Below the pieces are notes generated by a model. That model was not told the DNA's origin and did not search any database. It saw nothing but the letters and a program-made list of their open reading frames with translations. From positions 9,746,710-9,810,709 of the forward strand of contig OU862910.1 of NCBI GenBank assembly GCA_917880885.1: a DNA stretch of 64,000 nucleotides, written 5' to 3'. The translations under genes were made by a program, and so were the position numbers. Below, piece by piece: positions 41,511-51,694 of this stretch (position 1 is its first letter; the number at the start of each line of letters is the position of its first letter). Source of the stretch: Limnephilus marmoratus. Lineage: Eukaryota; Arthropoda; Insecta; Trichoptera; Limnephilidae.

Positions 41511-44500
41511 ATTCATGCCACCGATGACAATATAATTATGCACGTAAGATTGCAACCACTCTAGCGATCGCATTAATAATTTAATTTAAGTCGAGCGAGC
41601 GTGATTTCTGAACGTTCGATTTCTATGATTCCCGCCAACCTTAAAAAAATCATGCGACCAATTTTTTATATAGAGACATGTAAACTGATTATAATCCAAT
41701 ATAGCCAATAAATCCACTTATATTTTACCTCTTATCCCATATTTTTAGATTTTATAAAAAAAAAATTAAATAATCGAAGAGATATTCGTTGGCCTCCCCG
41801 CAGCCCGGATCTACCTCTGATGCTGAGCTGATTTTTTATGGGATATACTTGTATATATATATTTTATCCTACAAGTCGAGTCTACATAAATAAGCCAGCG
41901 AATATACTCCAATTAAAGGAGAACATCCTTCAAAAATGGTCAACATATCCCGAGATTCGCATCAAAAAGATTTCGAAAATCTAAGGGCCATATTTGAATA
42001 CCAGCGGCGAGATGGCTTATCAATATAATCATTTAATACAATCTTTATTTTTTTATGGTTATTTTAAAAGTGCAAATGTTTATGGCCCACTCTACACTAA
42101 CGCAAACTGTAGTTTGCGAGACAATTTGAAAAAAAATCTAATGTTTTACGAAAGGCAGATCGGCCACAGGAAGTCCATTATTAATAAAATGAGAAAGTAT
42201 TACATCAACTTTCTACTAACGCAAACCGTAGTTTGTGTAGGTACTTGCATAGGTAGATAAATTTTCCACATTATGGCAAGCGATCGCTCAAGTTGCTTTG
42301 AAAACTTGCCATAATACGCCAGAAATCGCTTGAGTGATTAAGATATTTATTTTTTGACCTTGTAGATTATTTATAAAATACTAATTATTAACAATCCCGT
42401 ACACTTATCTTTACTTAGTTGAAGCTTATTTTTCTTTCCTAAACTTATTTTTCTTTCCTAAATACTTTATTTCCTAAACAGAAGCTCCAGTTTGTTTTAG
42501 GAAAGAATATAATTTTGTACAATTGTATATTACAAAAATAGTATTCATGTAAAATATGTAACAAATAATACTACCCAAAAAAAATTTAACGAAAAGTTCA
42601 GACATACGGGACCCTATCGCTTTTGGTTTGGTTACTAAAAGTAACTAGCCAATTCAATCAAATTTTTAATTCTGAATGATAAGAGAACTGAGAGAACCTT
42701 CTGCGAAGCTTTTAAACTCTTTTTTTTTTAAATTGGAATAAACTTATAAAGGTTCTTTTTTTATTTGCCCTTGCAGAGATTTAACCTGACCTCTGGGTCC
42801 TGAGCAAGAAGTTTGCGGCTCTGCCTGTTTTATATTTCTCCATATTTGCTTTAACAATTTCTGAGAATCCAGAAATATTTAAAGCCCCGTTCCTAACATG
42901 ATGTAGCCGAGTACCCTTCAGATAAATAAACAAATCGAAGGTTAAAATTAAGAGGAAAGCTTTATCTCGCAAGTAAACTGACTTTGAATTTCGTACGTAC
43001 ACATTTGTCTAGGAGTCCCTTTGAACTTAGGAATTTACCTAGTTCGTTTTCTCAAAAATCGGAATTTTACCTTTCTTTATTACCTTTGATTCCCAAGTGA
43101 ATTCTTTACCGTAAAGTACCGAAACAAAGCTCAAGATGGCGGAAACCAACCAACATCCTACCGAGTACTTTGAGTGTCTTCCTGAGAAGTGTTCCCGAGG
43201 TTTTACTCGGGACAATAAGCCCAGTCATCAAAATCCTGCCATTTTTCTATGCGAGTAAAAGAATTCTTTCTTTGCTTACGCATGAATTTCGCGATAAAAT
43301 CTGCGCTAGTTATCTGGAATTGTCTCCTCCTCGTTAGTTCTAAAGACTTTTTGATCGTTTTTTTGTTCCTTCTTTTTGAATCGCAGTAATTTGCATGTTT
43401 CTGGTGCCTTCCTAAAACACTCAACTTAGCGGGGGGAATTCTGAGGTTTCGTGTAGAGCCGTAGAGGTATCTACACCCCACGCTACGCTACGCACGTGCT
43501 TGAAATAATACTCAAAATCCTACTGTTTTTGACAATATCTTGCCTTGTTTGTAAGCTCGCGGATTAAATTGAGCCAAGCGTTGTATCCATAATTCAATTA
43601 GACTAATGAATTTATAAAACAAAACAATGAAATGTTTAATATTTCGGTTTGCGTGCTGCATAAAAACGAAAGCTTTGTTCGCAATATATTAAATTTGAAT
43701 GGGTTCGTATCATAATCCCAGTCAACATTTGGTTAACAATATTGATTATATCAAACCGCTGATGTTTTATGAAAAAATCCGCTTTCAGTTGTCAGAACGC
43801 AACATTGGCCATGTTAATTAAAAACCTACATCCCTTTACCCCTCTTTATTATTATTGTATCTGTTCTCCGAAAAAACGTTATCTATTATATTTCCATATT
43901 CCAGGAAAGCAAATCTGCTTAATTCACCGAAATAAATTGCGAACTAGAAGCTTAAATACAAGTTCAAACTTAAGGGACCCTCTAAATCCTTGATTAAAAG
44001 GTCTGTGGACTGTTAAGAATCGATTCATCGAGTTTTTCTATGGCTTATGTCTAATGACTTGGTAAAATCTTTCAGAATCCATTTTGAATCGTTCAGCTAC
44101 CTTGTTAGATTGCACGATGGATCACAATTCACTCCGGAAGCCTTTAAATAGTTCATCCATTTGATTTTAGCTAAATCAACTTGTTCATTTTGTGTTTACA
44201 AAACCTCATCGTACCTGAGCCGAATTTACATTCACTATGAACTTGAATTGATTGTTTTTTTAAGGTCTCAAACTTTAAGCAAAAACTTTGTTTTAAATCT
44301 TCTTGTGTACATTACAAATTAAGGTAAATAACAAGCCAAGTTTGTAGCGTTTTCAGATTCGTTTGTATCCACGATTGTATTTTTTTGAACAATGCTCTTA
44401 TTGCCAATTCCTAGAAATAAAATGTTATCTTGTTCTTTTCTTATTCTTATTTTTTATCTTATTCTTTTAATTCTTGTATGTTTCCTTTTATTTTATTCTT

Positions 44501-44676
44501 TATCACACTTCTGTACATTTTTTTGGAAGAGGCATCTTATAGCACCAAATGGAAGTGGGAATAATAAGTCTGTGAACTACGTAACTGTTAAGTTTTGCAG
44601 TACTACAAGAATATTATGTTTTATTAGTACTCGCCAGTATCTCAGTACTACTCTGCATTGATTAAAAGACTTTGAC
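41511..44676. other. Intronic, no gene recognised; short inverted repeats at 42,090-42,345
   Basis: TAACGCAAACTGTAGTTTGC (42,098) and TAACGCAAACCGTAGTTTGT (42,218) form small palindromes about 120 bp apart and could be the ends of a MITE. ATTATGGCAAG/CTTGCCATAAT (42,271-42,316) is another stem. A minus-strand frame at 43,203-43,481 (92 residues, Arg/Lys-rich) is not recognised. Confidence 0.4.
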
Positions 44677-45111
44677 TTTAGGGCGCCGCTACCCGCATTT
44701 CTACCGATTTCTTACATACCTCCCTTAAACATTTGAAGTTTTTTAGCTCTTAAAAAAATACATGTTCTTTTTTAAGATAATGTCTAGATGCTGTCCACGC
44801 CGAAACGCAAATTATACGAAATCCCCTCGATAGAAAAAAATCGCAAAGTATGCTCCGAAAATTATTATAATCACGTTTGTTTCGGTTGTTTTACAAGTTA
44901 TAGTTGTGAAAAAATTCACAATGTTTCTTTAAATGATATTTAAGACACGTTCCACGAGATTTTTGCTCTATTTTAAACGAGTCGTGTTTTATTAAACATT
45001 TTCGCAATTTTCGCATCGATTTGACGCTTTAAATGTTAGCGCTATCCTCTAACATTCGTAATTTCATATCACTCCATCTTCTTCTTTTTTAGCCCGGTTG
45101 CGGGCCCTTAA
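44677..45111 (+). mobile_element. TTAA-flanked MITE, copy 1
   Basis: Right end GCCCGGTTGCGGGCCCTTAA; left end TTTAGGGCGCCGCTACCCGC, where the target TTAA has mutated to TTTA. Internal blocks AAGATAATGTCTAGATGCTG, CCTCGATAGAAAAAAATCGC, AACGAGTCGTGTTTTATTAA and TTAGCGCTATCCTCTAACAT are shared with the copies at 60,113 and 61,981. A TTAA target and GC-rich terminal inverted repeats are typical of piggyBac-type MITEs. No coding capacity. Confidence 0.7.
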
Positions 45112-45944
45112 GATCACAATGACTGTTTATTGTTATTTCGCACTATAAAAGTATTGTTCGTCCTAGCAACTGGGAAGCTAGTTTTGGTCTGAAGAGCTCC
45201 CGCAAAATAATGACTCTGCCTATCCGTCTTGGGATATCTTCGGCACAAGTCGTAACCGACACCACGTGACCCGAATATAACATAGACAACTCAAACAATG
45301 TTAGAACTGATCATAGACTGAGTATGATGCTCCTTCGCCTTGCCTCCGGCTACTTGACGCTGAATTTCTTAGGGTCGTCGGGTATTTCTCCCCAATCTCC
45401 CATTTACTTTTCTTTGAAGCATCACCGAGGAACCGTCTAAGGGGCGCGGAAGCTGCGCATTCTTGCTGGGACTACCAATCGATTGGAGAGGACTCCAAAC
45501 CGCTTGCCATGCCCTTATTACTTGTCTACTGTGTCTTCCTTCCAAACAGGTGCTTTCACCAACCTGTCCCATTGTCTTGTCTATATTTTGCCTAACTAAC
45601 ACATATTGTATATTGTATTTCCCGCTAAGCACTTGCTTCCTGCTTACTAACAATGTATGCAGGGACATTGAAGGTCTAAATTCGTTATAAACTAAATGTA
45701 GCTTCGTTCTTTCAAAAAATTAGAGTCCTTGCTAGAGCCTTGAAGGAGTAACCATCTGTTACTATTACAATGATTAAGATGGATTTCAGTATCTGTGATG
45801 GACTACTGTTCATTGAGAGATTGTACCAAATGATAAACCCTTGAAGAAAACTTACGTAGATGCAAAGAATCCCCTTCGTCTTGAAAGGGGAAAAACGATT
45901 GAAAATGTTTTGTAACTGTAAGATGAAATTTCATGTTAATTTTT
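45112..45944. other. Intronic; unclassified GC-balanced patch at 45,330-45,690
   Basis: A patch of near-balanced composition with a 99-residue minus-strand frame (45,369-45,668, with RQVIRAWQAVWSPLQSIGSP) and an overlapping plus-strand frame. I do not recognise either. It may be an old retroposed or captured sequence. Confidence 0.3.
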
Positions 45945-46345
45945 TACATGAGTTCCACACAGGAGACCCAGTGGAAAAATCCCTCGAGGCCTATGTCATC
46001 TTTAGGGATGCCGTATGGAGGGTCTTTTTGGAAATGGAAGGAGAAGAAGTTCTTAAAAGGAAAAAGATATAAGGGGTGGGTAGGAATCTATCTGAGGGTT
46101 GGTGTCTCCAGGAGAAACGAACGTATAAATCCTATCCTCCCACTGCGATACAATGTGATTTTTCGAGTCCTGCTGGCGAGATCAAAAGGTTGCCCACAAC
46201 CAGTCTGTCCCGATCCGGCCTGCCACGCAGTGGTGGGCAGACGCATCCGCTGCCAAGACCTGGACAAACCTCACCTTATGAACCCGGGCACCCCTGCTAA
46301 GTCACCAGACGCTAAGTGACCCGTGGCAAAGGTGTTGGTTATCCA
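45945..46345 (+). repeat. Dispersed repeat A, forward copy
   Basis: Blocks ATGTCATCTTTAGGGATG, GGGGTGGGTAGGAATC, GATCCGGCCTGCCACGCAG and GAACCCGGGCACCCCTGCTA match 10,578 in order. Ends near AAAGGTGTTGGTTATCC (46,332). The second module is absent. Frames here are repeat-derived. Confidence 0.65.
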
Positions 46346-47186
46346 GTAATGAACACCTTGAAATATAATCGTGATTTCTTAGGAGTTATTTCACAGAATT
46401 AAATCCAACAAATTTCAAAGAAGATATTCAAGTTAAGAGGCCCTATTCAAGTTATTTTTCTGCGAAACAACCGGCCCACGACGAAATAATAAAAGAACTT
46501 GAATTTGAACTTTTCAAATTGAAGTATTTTTTATACTCGTCCAAATAAAAGTAGAATACTTGAGATGAAAAATATCAGTCATTTACGTCTCATATTAACT
46601 TTCATTTTTCAAAAATGATTTATCCTTCCGAGAAGCAAGAGCCTGATATGGGGTGTGGTATTCGTCCCGTTCCAAGCCTCCCTAACGAGTACCTACGTGT
46701 TTTTGATGAGTACAGAGTATCACAAGACCCGAGGCGAGACGGGATACCTAAATCACCAGAAATAAAAGTTCCATCGGACAATAACGGGTTACGTCCTCGC
46801 ATACACGAGTACCCCAAATCCTCGGAAAGGGGTAACCAATTTAATGAAGTAACATTCGTCTGCCTCCGGCTCATCATCTAATAACCCCGTGACGGGTTAC
46901 ACCACTCTACTACATTCTAGTCTATTCTACTCTTCTCTACCCCTGGTCTCATAAGTTGTGCTAAGGGAAGGGTTGTGACGGGGATGGGGTAGTTTGAAGG
47001 CTGCTCGTGGGAGTCCCAAATTTAAAACATTTCAAATTACTCGTGATCGAGAATGCGTAATATTTCACGTTTTCGTGGGTGTTTGAAAACTTGACTCGAA
47101 AGTTTTCCGACGTTTTATAATGTGTGTATGACAAGAAGTGATGTTTTCAAAACTCTCCAACTTAAATCATAATTATCTTTACATGG
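46346..47186. other. Intronic; unclassified patch at 46,640-47,010
   Basis: Includes an 88-residue plus-strand frame (46,615-46,881) with an 85-residue antisense frame over the same bases, then a pyrimidine-rich CTACTCTACTACATTC stretch. Overlapping frames on both strands argue against a real gene. Possibly a SINE-like repeat. Confidence 0.3.
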
Positions 47187-47457
47187 TATAAAATGAAGTC
47201 GCTCAGGTTGTATGTGTGCTTAGATCTTTTAAACTACGCAACGGATTTTCATGCGGTTTTCATCAATACATATAGAGTGATGCAAGAGGAAGTTTTTTAA
47301 GTATATAATTTTACAAGGTTTTGCGTAATTTGGTTGAAATATATAAATAAAGGCAGCGGACAGCGTACTGACAAGCGGGCGGTGCGGATTTGATATAACA
47401 GATGGCGTTGGTTATAAAGGTTAGTCACAGCAACGAGTGGCCGGGTCTGTTAGTATT
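47187..47457 (+). mobile_element. Helitron-like short element, forward copy
   Basis: Starts TATAAAATGAAGTCGCTCAG, continues AACTACGCAACGGATTTTCA and AGCGGACAGCGTACTGACAA, ends GTGGCCGGGTCTGTTAGT. The reverse copy at 48,017-48,545 shares all blocks in mirrored order. The CYAGT-type 3' end suggests a Helitron family distinct from the polypurine one. Confidence 0.5.
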
Positions 47458-47614
47458 TTTATTAAAATACAAATTTCGGTTTAGATGACTGTAACTTCGG
47501 TTCTATGAACTAGGATTTGCTTTGATTTTAAATGTCATTTTAAAAATTGGAACTGAATATGGGAACAATTCATATAAATGATATAGGAAATTCATTGTAA
47601 TTATTTTATTTTTT

Positions 47615-47900
47615 ACTAGCTGAATCCGGCACGCATTGCAATGCCACTTAAATGAAGATATTGTTTCTAGCTGCGTGTCCTTTCCAATTCGTCTCCGTTC
47701 CCCTTCCGCTCCCTCTTCCCCTCCCGCGTTTCCCTTCCACCTTCCTCACCTTTCCCCCTCCCCTTTTCCACCATACCCGCCCCGCATACCCCACCTCCTC
47801 ATGCCTACCCTCCCTGCCGCTAAACTATATGAAATAGACTCATTTTCATTTTCTCAATTATTGCAAATTTTTTTTACAAATTTCATAACGACAGAGCTCA
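47615..47900 (-). mobile_element. Non-autonomous Helitron-like element (polypurine family)
   Basis: Minus strand ends GCAATGCGTGCCGGATTC then AGCTAGT at 47,615. It carries the polypurine tract (47,690-47,820) and the block near 47,640 (AACAATATCTTCATTTAAG). The 5' end is missing, or lies near the ATGAAATTTGTAAA-like segment at 47,875. Proline-rich plus-strand frames are shadows. Confidence 0.6.
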
Positions 47901-48016
47901 CCATTATATATAGAAATACTTCTGCTAAAATACAATGTTGTGTAAAAATTTTGAGTCAATCCATCAATTACTTTCCGAGATTTGCGGACACAAACATATG
48001 AACCAAAATTTATACA

Positions 48017-48545
48017 TGTTACTAGCAGACCCGGCCACACGTTGCTGTGGCTAACGAAACACAACGCTATTACCCAATCTTAATAAAATCCACACCACCC
48101 GCTTGCCAGCTGCCCGCTGCCCGCTGCCTGAATTGAATATTTGAATTTATCGGCTTTTCTCTACTATAATAAGCATGTATTATACATATAAACTAATTAA
48201 CTCGCCACTAATTATACAATGCTTGCAATGCAACACTGGAAATTTGAAAAGGGAAAATCAAATACCTACTTACTTTAGGACATCTATTTTTCAATTTCTT
48301 CCGTAGAACCATGAATATCTTTGCGTAGAACGAATTTCAAAAGTGACTATAGTACAGCCCGCCAGCCGTTTTAAATCGCACAATTTTTTTTAATTTCTCG
48401 TCTTTTCTCTAGTATAATTTACATGTATTATACACATAAACATTCCTCTTCAATCGCTCTATCTATTGGTGAAAACCGTATGAAAATCCGTTGCGTAGTT
48501 TAAAAGATTAACGCGCACATACATTTTGAGCGACTTCATTTTTAA
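48017..48545 (-). mobile_element. Helitron-like short element, reverse copy
   Basis: Plus strand begins ACTAGCAGACCCGGCCACAC (the 3' end reversed), then CCACACCACCCGCTTGCCAG, and ends TCCGTTGCGTAGTTTAAAAG and TTTTGAGCGACTTCATTTT. It mirrors the copy at 47,187 and is longer in the middle. Together the pair form a 1.36-kb foldback enclosing the Helitron at 47,615. Confidence 0.5.
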
Positions 48546-49012
48546 ACGACTTCGAAAAGGAGGAGGTTCTCAATTCGACTGTATTTTTTTATTTTTTTTT
48601 TATTTTTTTTTTTATGTTTGTTACCTCAGAACTTTCGGCTGGGTTAACCGATATTGATGATTCTTTTTTTATTTGAAAGCTGGTGCTTCCCGTGTGGTCC
48701 CATTTGATTTTGGTCCAGTTCTGACAATGGCATCCATGAGAAACTCATATAAGTCTTAAATTTGCATCAAGTATGTGCGCGACAAATGGACGAATAACTC
48801 AATATCACGCCAACCGATTTCGATGATTCTTTTTTTATTGGAAAGGATGTACTTCAAGGGTAGTTTGATGAGAGTTTGGTTAGGTTCTGATTATGGGATC
48901 CATGACAAAGTAACGGAACTCTCCAATTCTGAAGAACAAATTTACGATACTCGGCCGAATCTTAATCGAATTAGTTAGTGTACTTCAGATTCACTAAAAA
49001 TCAAAAAATAAA
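48546..49012 (+). repeat. Dispersed insect repeat, 'ACGACTTCGAAAAGGAGGAGG' type
   Basis: Starts ACGACTTCGAAAAGGAGGAG at 48,546. It contains two similar passages: GTTAACCGATATTGATGATT near 48,643 and GCCAACCGATTTCGATGATT near 48,811, each followed by a T run and ATTTGAAAG or ATTGGAAAG. So there is an internal direct repeat of about 170 bp. I have seen this opening as a common repeat in insect genomes. No coding capacity. Confidence 0.5.
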
Positions 49013-49014
49013 CT

Positions 49015-49357
49015 AAAATTTTAACAAAACAAAAAAACGACTTCAAAAAATGCACTAAAAAGTAAAAAAATAATTTTGTGTTCTTCTACAACTTTATAAT
49101 CAACTTACCTTTTCTACTCATCAATATGTAGGTACGATTGTTATTTTTGGAGTCGGTGTCAACCAAGGTATCCGCGGCCCGGCGTGTTCACTTGACAGCT
49201 CCTCTCCCGCCGACACCGACTCCAAAAACAACAATCGTACCTACATATTGATGAGTAGAAAAGGTAAGTTGATTATAAAGTTGTAGAAGAACACGAAATT
49301 ATTTTTTTACTTTTGAATGCATTTTTTGAAGTCGTTTTTTTGTTTTGTTAAAATTTT
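49015..49357. repeat. Long inverted repeat, arms 146 bp, loop 51 bp
   Basis: The left arm (49,015-49,160: AAAATTTTAACAAAAC ... ATTTTTGGAGTCGGTGTC) is mirrored by 49,212-49,357 (GACACCGACTCCAAAAAC ... GTTTTGTTAAAATTTT) with only a few mismatches. The loop is GC-rich (CCGCGGCCCGGCGTGTTCAC). A transcript through it would form a long hairpin. No target duplication was detected; it may belong to the repeat on its left. Confidence 0.85.
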
Positions 49358-49372
49358 TGTTTATATACTATG

Positions 49373-50849
49373 TAATGATGATAATGATAATGATGATAAT
49401 GATTACGTAGGTAATGAAATATTGATTATACATTTTTAATATGTTCTTCTCTTGATTGAATTTTCGGTAGATATCCTATTTTTTCAAATACCCTTCGAGA
49501 GATTAATTTTAGATGGCCTCTAAAATTGACTTGTCAGTGACTTTTTTTAAAGGATTCTTGAATGTTCTCACCAATCCAAGGCTAGTAGTTATCTATCGGT
49601 AATTAGCCCATCACATTTATGAGCAACCTCGATTCTTGTCCTTTAATCTATCTATTCTAAATGATATTTGTATAGCAATAGAACCCGTAACATATAGGTT
49701 TACTTACATTTGTCACCCCTTGATCCCGTTTAAAAATTCAAGTTCGTGAAGATATACCAGTTGTCGTATGGACAGAAGACCTAGCGTTCAAAAATGTATG
49801 TTCTAATTTTCTCGTATTTAATAATTAAACCAAGGTTTCCACTTAAGTATATACTTAAATACCTACCTACCGTTTATTTCAAATAAGGAATTTACAACAT
49901 GAATCACGATCAAGAGAACTCTGACGGGATAAAAAGAGAATATCCACCATTTTGAACCAGAAACTGAACGTAACAAACAATTTTACACACAAATGAAATG
50001 TCAAATAGTTAAACGGGACTTTGCTAAAATAAAAATATATTTAAATTGAAACAATTATAATCATTAATCATCAATTCTATTATCTCAAATCTCAAAACTA
50101 AATATAACAAGCGCCGGTATTGCGAAATTGTGTGATCCATTAAATATTATTCCTGGAATGGAAAATTATACGATAATTACCTAAATTGAATTTATCTAGA
50201 ACTCTATGCAAAAATAACAAACCCTTCAATAAACTTTGGTGGAACATTAACATTATAATATTTGATAGCTCGGTCACAATTATAATAATAATAATGAATT
50301 TATATATAAAAATGCAAAAATCAGTCATTTTAAATACATGTAGAATTACAAAAGATTTTTCAAATATTTATATTGAGTGATCAGTTGGATTTATAGGTCC
50401 AATTAGGAGTTCCACAGAGCCGAACCCTCTGATATGAAAATATCTGGAATCGGTGAATTATTTTCCCATTTGGTCTCTGGTAGGTTGACAAGTTGTTCTT
50501 GTATTGTTTTGTATTTATTATACTTTTATAGTGCAATTGCATAGCATGGATTGACTAGATGATCATTTGAGGAAATGTGTGAAAGGATTTAGTTTTTCCT
50601 GTGGGGAAAATTTAATCCGGACATTTAAAGGTGGTACGTAAAATTAGATAATTTGTATAGCGCCGTTTTTGTGGAAAATCACTCAAGGTCGAAATGTTGT
50701 AGTTTACCAAAAATAAAATACCATTATGCTAGTCTCACACGTAAACTTCACTCTCATAATATTTTTTATGTTGGCTTAGTCTATTTCACTATATCGCTCG
50801 CCGTTCGTTCCCATCGGGAACCACTAATAAAGCACACCCTTTCTACGCA
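49373..50849. other. Intronic, nothing recognised
   Basis: Short ATGATGATAATG run at 49,374-49,402. No motif elsewhere. Confidence 0.4.
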
Positions 50850-51172
50850 TTTGGGAGGCGGGAAGGGGTACCACCGCCCCGGCAACCATTTATTAGATAA
50901 CCAACACCTCTGCTTTAGGTCAGTGTTTTTTCCTTCGTTGGCTGGCTTAGCAGGGGTGCCCGGGTTCATGGGGTTAGGTTTGTCTGGATCTGGCGGCGAA
51001 TTACCTGGAAACACTGAACCCTAGATTCTTACCCACTCAACTTACACTTTTTCTTCTCAGAACTTCCTCTCCTTTTCCTTATAAAGACCCTCCACACAGC
51101 ATACCCAAAGATGACATAGGTCCTGAGGCCAATTATTTTTCTCAGGGCCTCCTGTGTGGAGCTAATGTAAAA
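50850..51172 (-). repeat. Dispersed repeat A, reverse copy
   Basis: Plus strand GGTACCACCGCCCCGGCAAC, TGCCCGGGTTCATGGGGTTA, CCTCCACACAGCATACCC and GGGCCTCCTGTGTGGAGC follow the reversed order of 10,578 and match the reverse copy at 12,471. It ends with TAATGTAAAAAAAAAC. Confidence 0.65.
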
Positions 51173-51243
51173 AAAAACATTACAGGGAACTTGCTTTTGA
51201 GAACCTTATGTTGCTTGTTGTCTATTTATTTAAAACTTTAACT

Positions 51244-51512
51244 AAAATATAGTATTTAAGGTGTTGAATGTTGAGGTATTAAATGTTGAGGTGTTGAATG
51301 TTGAGGTGTTAAATATTAAGGTGTTGAATGTTAAGGTGTTAAATATTGAGGTGTTGAATGTTGAGGTGTTGAATTTTGAGGCGTTAAATATTGATTTGTT
51401 AAATATTGAGGTGTTAAATGTTGGAGGTGTAGAATGTTGAAGTGTTGAATTTTGAGGTATTGAATGTTGAAGTGTTGAATGTTGAGGTATTGAATGTTGA
51501 GGTGTTGAATGT
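51244..51512 (-). repeat. 15-bp minisatellite beside the dpr splice donor
   Basis: About 18 variants of TTGAGGTGTTGAATG (also ..TTAAATATTGAGG, ..TTGAATTTTGAGG), running to within 13 bp of the donor GT at 51,525. On the minus strand the unit reads through as an Asn-Thr-Ser-Thr/Ile-Phe or His-Pro-Gln-type pentapeptide repeat with no stop in two frames. It is intronic by the splice model, because the donor precedes it. Confidence 0.9.
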
Positions 51513-51525
51513 TGAGGGTGCTTAC

Positions 51526-51694
51526 CATTGAGCACGTGTACCCTGACGCTGGCCACATCCGCGTTGGAGGGGCTGCAAGAGTACTTGCCCGAGTCGGCAG
51601 CCACGGCATCCTGGATCAGCAGGTAGGAGGTGGTGGCCTCGCCCTTATCCGTGATCACCGACACACCCCCCCGCGAGGAATCATAGCTGATCAC
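51526..51694 (-). CDS. dpr (family): dpr-family gene, exon encoding the end of Ig domain 2
   Basis: Minus strand. Acceptor TTTTCAG ends at 51,695; the exon begins in phase 0 and encodes VISYDSSRGGVSVITDKGEA, TTSYLLIQDAVAADSGKYSC, SPSNADVASVRVHVLN plus one base. YDS.RGGVSV is a family-specific signature of Dpr Ig2. DSGKYSC contains the C-terminal Ig cysteine (F strand, residue 40 of the exon) in its D-x-G-x-Y-x-C motif, and CSPSNA..ASV.VHVLNG is the F-G strand region. Donor AATG|GTAAGC at 51,525. The exon is 169 bp and markedly GC-richer than its flanks, with no stop. Its partner exons encoding Ig1 and the start of Ig2 must lie beyond 64,000. Confidence 0.93.

Larger units (their letters stand above)
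35163..51525 (-). other. dpr (family): dpr intron, 16.4 kb
   Basis: Donor G|GTAAGC (minus strand, GT at 51,525-51,524), acceptor CCCTAG|G (AG at 35,164-35,163), phase 1. It contains at least six LINE fragments, a hAT element, a TTAA MITE, Helitron-like copies, a long inverted repeat, two repeat-A copies and a minisatellite. Large introns are usual for dpr genes. Confidence 0.85.

Noticed and set aside
46615..46881. Overlapping 88- and 85-residue frames on opposite strands
   Set aside because: Neither resembles a known protein; open frames on both strands are explained by base composition.
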